Assembly (NCBI RefSeq): GCF_000403435.2
Contig: NZ_KE159703.1
Location: 923,033 to 987,032 of the forward strand
Direction: 5' to 3'
DNA: 64,000 nt
DNA from: Oscillibacter sp. 1-3
Lineage (GTDB): Bacteria > Bacillota > Clostridia > Oscillospirales > Oscillospiraceae
Shown: piece after piece, positions 60,667-64,000 of the stretch
How positions within the stretch are numbered: the first letter of the stretch is position 1
How the letters are laid out: each line of letters starts with the position of its first letter
The notes under the pieces: generated by a model
What the model was told of the DNA's origin: nothing
What the model saw: the letters and a program-made list of their open reading frames with translations, nothing else
Database searches by the model: none
Position numbers and translations under genes: made by a program

Positions 60667-61953
60667 TTATCCCTCCAGGGCGGCCAGCGCCCGTTTTCCG
60701 ATGTCAGTCCGCAGGTATCTGCCGGCGAATTTCACCGCTCCGGCGGCCTCGTAGGCGTCTTCCAGGGCCTCTTTCAGGGTGGAGGCCGACGCGGTGACGC
60801 CCAGCACCCGTCCGCCGCTGGTCACAAGCCTTCCGTCCTCTGTCAGCTTGTCCCCGGCGTGATAAAGGGTGACGTTGGGTGGAAGCCGCTCCGGCAGGGT
60901 GATGGGGATGCCCTTTTTATACTGCTCCGGGTAGCCGCCGGAGGCCAGAATGACACAGGCGGCGGCCCCGTCGGACCACTCCACGTTCAGGTCCCCCAGG
61001 GTCTCGTTTTCCACCGCCTGCATGATGGAGAGAAGGTCTGTCCTCAGCAGAGGCAGCACCACCTGGGTCTCCGGGTCGCCGAAGCGGCAGTTGTACTCGA
61101 TGACCCGGGGCCCCTCCGGCGTCAGCATCAGTCCGAAGTAGAGACAGCCCTTGAAGGGGCAGCCCTCGGAGCGCATGGCGGCGAGCGTCGGCAGGAAGAT
61201 GGTCTCCATGCACTCCGCCGCGATTTCCGGCGTGTAGCAGGGGTTGGGGGCCACGGTGCCCATGCCGCCGGTGTTGAGGCCGGTGTCGCCGTCCCCGGCG
61301 CGCTTGTGGTCCATGGAGGAAACCATGGGAGCGATGCTCCGGCCGTCGGTAAAGGCCAGGACGCTGACCTCCGGCCCGGTCAAAAATTCCTCAATGACGA
61401 TCCGGCTGCCGGAGTCGCCGAAGGCCCCCTCCTCCATGATGGCCCGGACGGAGAGCTCCGCCTCCCGGAGGCTCTGGGGAATCAGCACACCCTTGCCCAG
61501 GGCCAGTCCGTCGGCCTTGACCACAATGGGGAAGGACACGCCGGGGCCGCGGAGGTAGTCCAGGGCCGCGCCGGGGTCGTCAAAGACCTCGTACCGGGCG
61601 GTGGGGATGCCGTACTTTTTCATCAGGTTCTTGGAAAATACCTTGCTGGCCTCGATGCGGGCGGCCTTGGCGTCCGGCCCGAAGCAGGGAATGCCGGCCT
61701 TGTGGAGCCGGTCCACGCACCCCAGGGCCAGGGGGTCGTCCGGAGCCACTACGGCGAAATCAACGGCGTGGGATATGGCGAAGTCCACGATTTTGTCAAT
61801 GTCCTTGGCTCCGATCTCCGGCACACACACGGCGTCGGCGGCAATGCCGCCGTTGCCGGGCAGGGCGTAGATCGTTTCAACCGTGGAATTTTCCCGGAGT
61901 TTTTTGATGATCGCGTGCTCTCTTCCTCCGCCGCCTACAACGAGAAGGTTCAT
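60667..61953 (-). CDS. purD: Phosphoribosylamine-glycine ligase
   Basis: Joins phosphoribosylamine and glycine with ATP. 428 residues. N-terminal LLVVGGGGREHAI, ATP-grasp KADGLALGKGV and NCRFGDPETQ are diagnostic. ATG 61953 has AGAAAGGA upstream. It is followed immediately by purL and preceded by a small orphan gene at 61983. Confidence 0.96.
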   Translation of the reverse strand: MNLLVVGGGGREHAIIKKLRENSTVETIYALPGNGGIAADAVCVPEIGAKDIDKIVDFAISHAVDFAVVAPDDPLALGCVDRLHKAGIPCFGPDAKAARIEASKVFSKNLMKKYGIPTARYEVFDDPGAALDYLRGPGVSFPIVVKADGLALGKGVLIPQSLREAELSVRAIMEEGAFGDSGSRIVIEEFLTGPEVSVLAFTDGRSIAPMVSSMDHKRAGDGDTGLNTGGMGTVAPNPCYTPEIAAECMETIFLPTLAAMRSEGCPFKGCLYFGLMLTPEGPRVIEYNCRFGDPETQVVLPLLRTDLLSIMQAVENETLGDLNVEWSDGAAACVILASGGYPEQYKKGIPITLPERLPPNVTLYHAGDKLTEDGRLVTSGGRVLGVTASASTLKEALEDAYEAAGAVKFAGRYLRTDIGKRALAALEG

Positions 61954-61982
61954 AAAAACATCCTTTCTCTCTCAACTCAGCG

Positions 61983-62351
61983 TTATAACGCTTCCCAATC
62001 AATACAGTCCGGACAGTCCTGGGTGTGAAAGAAGGCCAGGGCGCACTTCATGGCATCGTCTGCGGAGATGACCTGATAGGCGGCAGTTTCATACTGTCCG
62101 CCGCAAAAGCTCACAACACCGGCCGCCCCCTCGTCTCCCAGGGAGGCGGCCATGTCGCCGCCCTCCTCCGCGAACCAGTTCACCACGGCCTGCCTGCCGT
62201 CAGCGAGAATGGAGAGGCAGGGATACCCGCCCGCCTCCAGGGCGCACCAGATTTCACTGCCGGCCTCGGAAGCAAAGCAGGCTTTCAGGCAGGACTCGTA
62301 TTCCTCAAAGGAAGGACAGGAATAGGAACCGGCGCTGCTGCTGATCTTCAT
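61983..62351 (-). CDS. Orphan 122-residue protein between purine genes
   Basis: No family recognised. The start ATG 62351, with GGAG nine bases upstream, is preferred over 62360. The product is acidic, with aromatic and Cys residues spread through it (EIWCALEAGGYPCLSIL, YQVISADDAMKCAL). No signal peptide or membrane helix. It fits the size and style of immunity or small binding proteins, but its place in the purine operon gives no direct clue. Confidence 0.65.
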   Translation of the reverse strand: MKISSSAGSYSCPSFEEYESCLKACFASEAGSEIWCALEAGGYPCLSILADGRQAVVNWFAEEGGDMAASLGDEGAAGVVSFCGGQYETAAYQVISADDAMKCALAFFHTQDCPDCIDWEAL

Positions 62352-62364
62352 AGAAAGCATCTCC

Positions 62365-63546
62365 TCAGTGGTGGAACAGCCGCATTCCCGTAAAGCACAT
62401 GGTCATGCCGTACTTGTCGGCCGTCTCAATCACATTGTCATCCCGAATCGACCCGCCGGGCTGCACGATATACCGCACGCCGCTCCGCCGGGCCCGTTCC
62501 ACGTTGTCTCCGAAGGGGAAGAAGGCGTCCGACCCGCAGGTGACACCGGTCATCTGTGCGAGCCACTCTTTTTTCTCCTCTGCCGTCAGGGGCTCGGGCC
62601 GCTCCCTGAACGTGGTCTGCCAGTTCCCCTCCGCCAGCAGCCACACGCTCTCCTCGTCCGAGAGGTAGCAGTCAATGGCGTTGTCCCGGTCCGGGCGGCG
62701 GATACCGCCGATGAAGGGCAGGGAGAGCACCTTGGGGTGCTGGCGCAGATACCAGCTGTCGGCCTTCGTGCCGGCCAGACGGGTGCAGTGGATGCGGCTC
62801 TGCTGGCCGGCTCCCACGCCGATGGCCTGCCCGTCCCGCACGTAGCACACGGAGTTGGACTGGGTGTATTTCAGCGTGATGAGGGCCACGATCATATCAA
62901 TTTTCGCCGCCTGGGGCAGGTCGCGGTTTTGGGTGACAATATTGCCCAGGAGGCTCTCGTCAATTTTGTACTCGTTGCGCCCCTGCTGGAAGGTGACGCC
63001 GTACACGTCCTTGTACTCCACGGGGTCGGGCACATAGGCGGGGTCGATCTGCACCACGTTGTAATTGCCCTTCTTCTTGGTTTTCAGGATCTCCAGGGCC
63101 TCGGCGGTGTAGCCCGGGGCGATGATGCCGTCGGAGACCTCCGCCTTGAGGTAGGCGGCGGTGGCGGCGTCGCACACGTCGGACAGGGCCGCCCAGTCGC
63201 CGTAGGAGCACAGCCGGTCCGCCCCCCGAGCCCGGATGTAAGCGCAGGCGATGGGGGAGAGGTCTTTGTCCGTCTCCACAAAGTAAATTTTTCGCTCGGT
63301 CTCGCTTAGAGGCAGGCCCACAGCGGCCCCGGCTGGGGAGACGTGCTTGAAGCTGGCGGCGGCGGGGAGGCCTGTGGCCTCCTTCAATTCCCGGGCCAGC
63401 TGCCAGGAGTTCAGGGCGTCCAGAAAGTTGATGTAGCCCGGCCTGCCGTTGAGCACAGTGACAGGCAGATCACCGCCCTGGCGCATGAAGACGCGGGAGG
63501 GCTTCTGGTTGGGGTTGCAGCCGTATTTCAGTTCCAGTTCCGTCAT
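62365..63546 (-). CDS. AICAR transformylase without IMP cyclohydrolase domain
   Basis: Formylates AICAR in the last steps of IMP synthesis. 393 residues, corresponding to the AICAR transformylase domain only: KYGCNPNQKPS at the N-terminus, FKHVSPAGAAVG in the centre and NVIETADKYGM near the end. The N-terminal IMP cyclohydrolase domain of PurH is absent, so a separate cyclohydrolase must close the ring. ATG 63546 with AAGGAG upstream; the stop lies just before the orphan gene's ribosome site. Confidence 0.9.
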   Translation of the reverse strand: MTELELKYGCNPNQKPSRVFMRQGGDLPVTVLNGRPGYINFLDALNSWQLARELKEATGLPAAASFKHVSPAGAAVGLPLSETERKIYFVETDKDLSPIACAYIRARGADRLCSYGDWAALSDVCDAATAAYLKAEVSDGIIAPGYTAEALEILKTKKKGNYNVVQIDPAYVPDPVEYKDVYGVTFQQGRNEYKIDESLLGNIVTQNRDLPQAAKIDMIVALITLKYTQSNSVCYVRDGQAIGVGAGQQSRIHCTRLAGTKADSWYLRQHPKVLSLPFIGGIRRPDRDNAIDCYLSDEESVWLLAEGNWQTTFRERPEPLTAEEKKEWLAQMTGVTCGSDAFFPFGDNVERARRSGVRYIVQPGGSIRDDNVIETADKYGMTMCFTGMRLFHH

Positions 63547-63558
63547 AGTTCGCGCTCC

Positions 63559-64000
63559 TTATTGCAGGAACAGCTGTTCCGCATATGTTTTTAGGTTTTC
63601 TGCCGCCGGCTTTGAAATCTCCAGCAGGGCGGCCCGGTCTCCGCCGCCGTCCAGGTCCATGGAAAAGGACAGGTAGTCCAGGGCGATGACGGGACAGCGG
63701 TCCTCGTCGGGCATATTGGACAGGTCAAGGCAGTAAAGGGCGTCGCCGCCCTCCTCGTTCTCTCCCCAGCCCAGGGGAACGAGCCCCGCCTGAAACAGGG
63801 CGGGCTCGGCCAGAGTGCTCCGAAATACCGCCAGAGGGTCGTCGGGCCGTACGTCGAAGAAGCCGGGGGTGTTCAAAAAGTGGCAGTCCGTGGAGAGAAA
63901 CGCCCGCAGCAGAGGCGGCAGGGATACGCCCCATTTCCGCTCCAGGGCGTCCAGGTCCTCTGCCCGGGTGGGGGCCGGGATCAGCTTCCACTGAAACCAG
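63559..64000 (-). CDS. SUKH (SMI1/KNR4)-like protein, 5' end outside window
   Basis: The frame is open to the window edge, with about 146 residues visible. The visible N-terminal part reads IPAPTRAEDLDALERKWG.. LPPLLRAFLSTD, which follows the SUKH start (tryptophan after an acidic helix, then LP..L..F), and the rest is acidic. SUKH proteins are often immunity proteins against polymorphic toxins. Stop codon lies 12 bp upstream of the AICAR transformylase gene, so it is probably part of the same transcript. Confidence 0.7.
   Translation of the reverse strand, partial: WFQWKLIPAPTRAEDLDALERKWGVSLPPLLRAFLSTDCHFLNTPGFFDVRPDDPLAVFRSTLAEPALFQAGLVPLGWGENEEGGDALYCLDLSNMPDEDRCPVIALDYLSFSMDLDGGGDRAALLEISKPAAENLKTYAEQLFLQ

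Overview
The window is about 64 kb of GC-rich chromosome from what looks like a strictly anaerobic, amino-acid-fermenting Firmicute, most likely Oscillospiraceae (Flavonifractor/Intestinimonas/Dysosmobacter-like). The pointers are a complete set of lysine-fermentation genes, a SCIFF peptide with its radical SAM maturase, two molybdenum hydroxylase loci including the selenium-dependent type, a single-chain clostridial PurL, an S-layer-homology surface protein and clostridial sigma-A promoters. No rRNA, tRNA, CRISPR array or intact prophage was seen.

Layout. 1-7066 (minus): a cobalt/corrinoid operon behind a cobalamin riboswitch with a clear terminator: lipoprotein CbiK, a two-repeat lipoprotein, a binding protein/permease/ATPase importer, then CbiD running off the edge. 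7086-9406: a small Cys-rich protein, a LysO-type exporter and a LysR regulator, with an unannotated 44-codon gene divergent from the regulator. 9720-20726 (minus): the lysine-fermentation island nhaC-kamE-kamD-kamA-kdd-kce, preceded by a sigma-A promoter, a lysine riboswitch and a terminator, then kamC-kamB and an HxlR regulator. On the plus strand follow a LysE exporter, kal and a PhzF protein; on the minus strand atoA-atoD supply the CoA transferase. Together these genes take L-lysine to 3,5-diaminohexanoate, cleave the keto acid with acetyl-CoA, deaminate 3-aminobutyryl-CoA and exchange CoA, which is the route to butyrate and acetate. Butyryl-CoA dehydrogenase is not in the window.

25031-27616: a promoter, two tandem c-di-GMP-I-like riboswitches separated by perfect palindromes, then a secreted beta-helix protein with an SLH anchor. 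27650-29146: a nest of three repeat families. 29177-37830: thiamine pyrophosphokinase, a selenium-dependent-type xanthine dehydrogenase coupled to a DUF3788 gene, a MocA-type cytidylyltransferase, a three-subunit xanthine dehydrogenase and a ModE-like regulator. 38050-47739: mixed housekeeping and hypothetical genes (aldo/keto reductase, membrane-anchored XRE protein, pckA, rsmA, HAD phosphatase, DUF421). 48134-49712: a small island of an AP2-domain DNA-binding protein and a degenerate tyrosine recombinase behind long inverted repeats. 50147-53366: SCIFF, its maturase and a PLP decarboxylase. 53866-64000 (minus): a TraX-like protein, guaB, and a purine operon (AICAR transformylase, purD, purL) interrupted by SUKH-like and orphan small genes.

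The most notable non-gene structure is a family of 166-194 bp interspersed elements made almost wholly of consecutive hairpins (four copies). A second family of about 164 bp has terminal inverted repeats and TA ends (three copies), and a third of about 100 bp has two copies.
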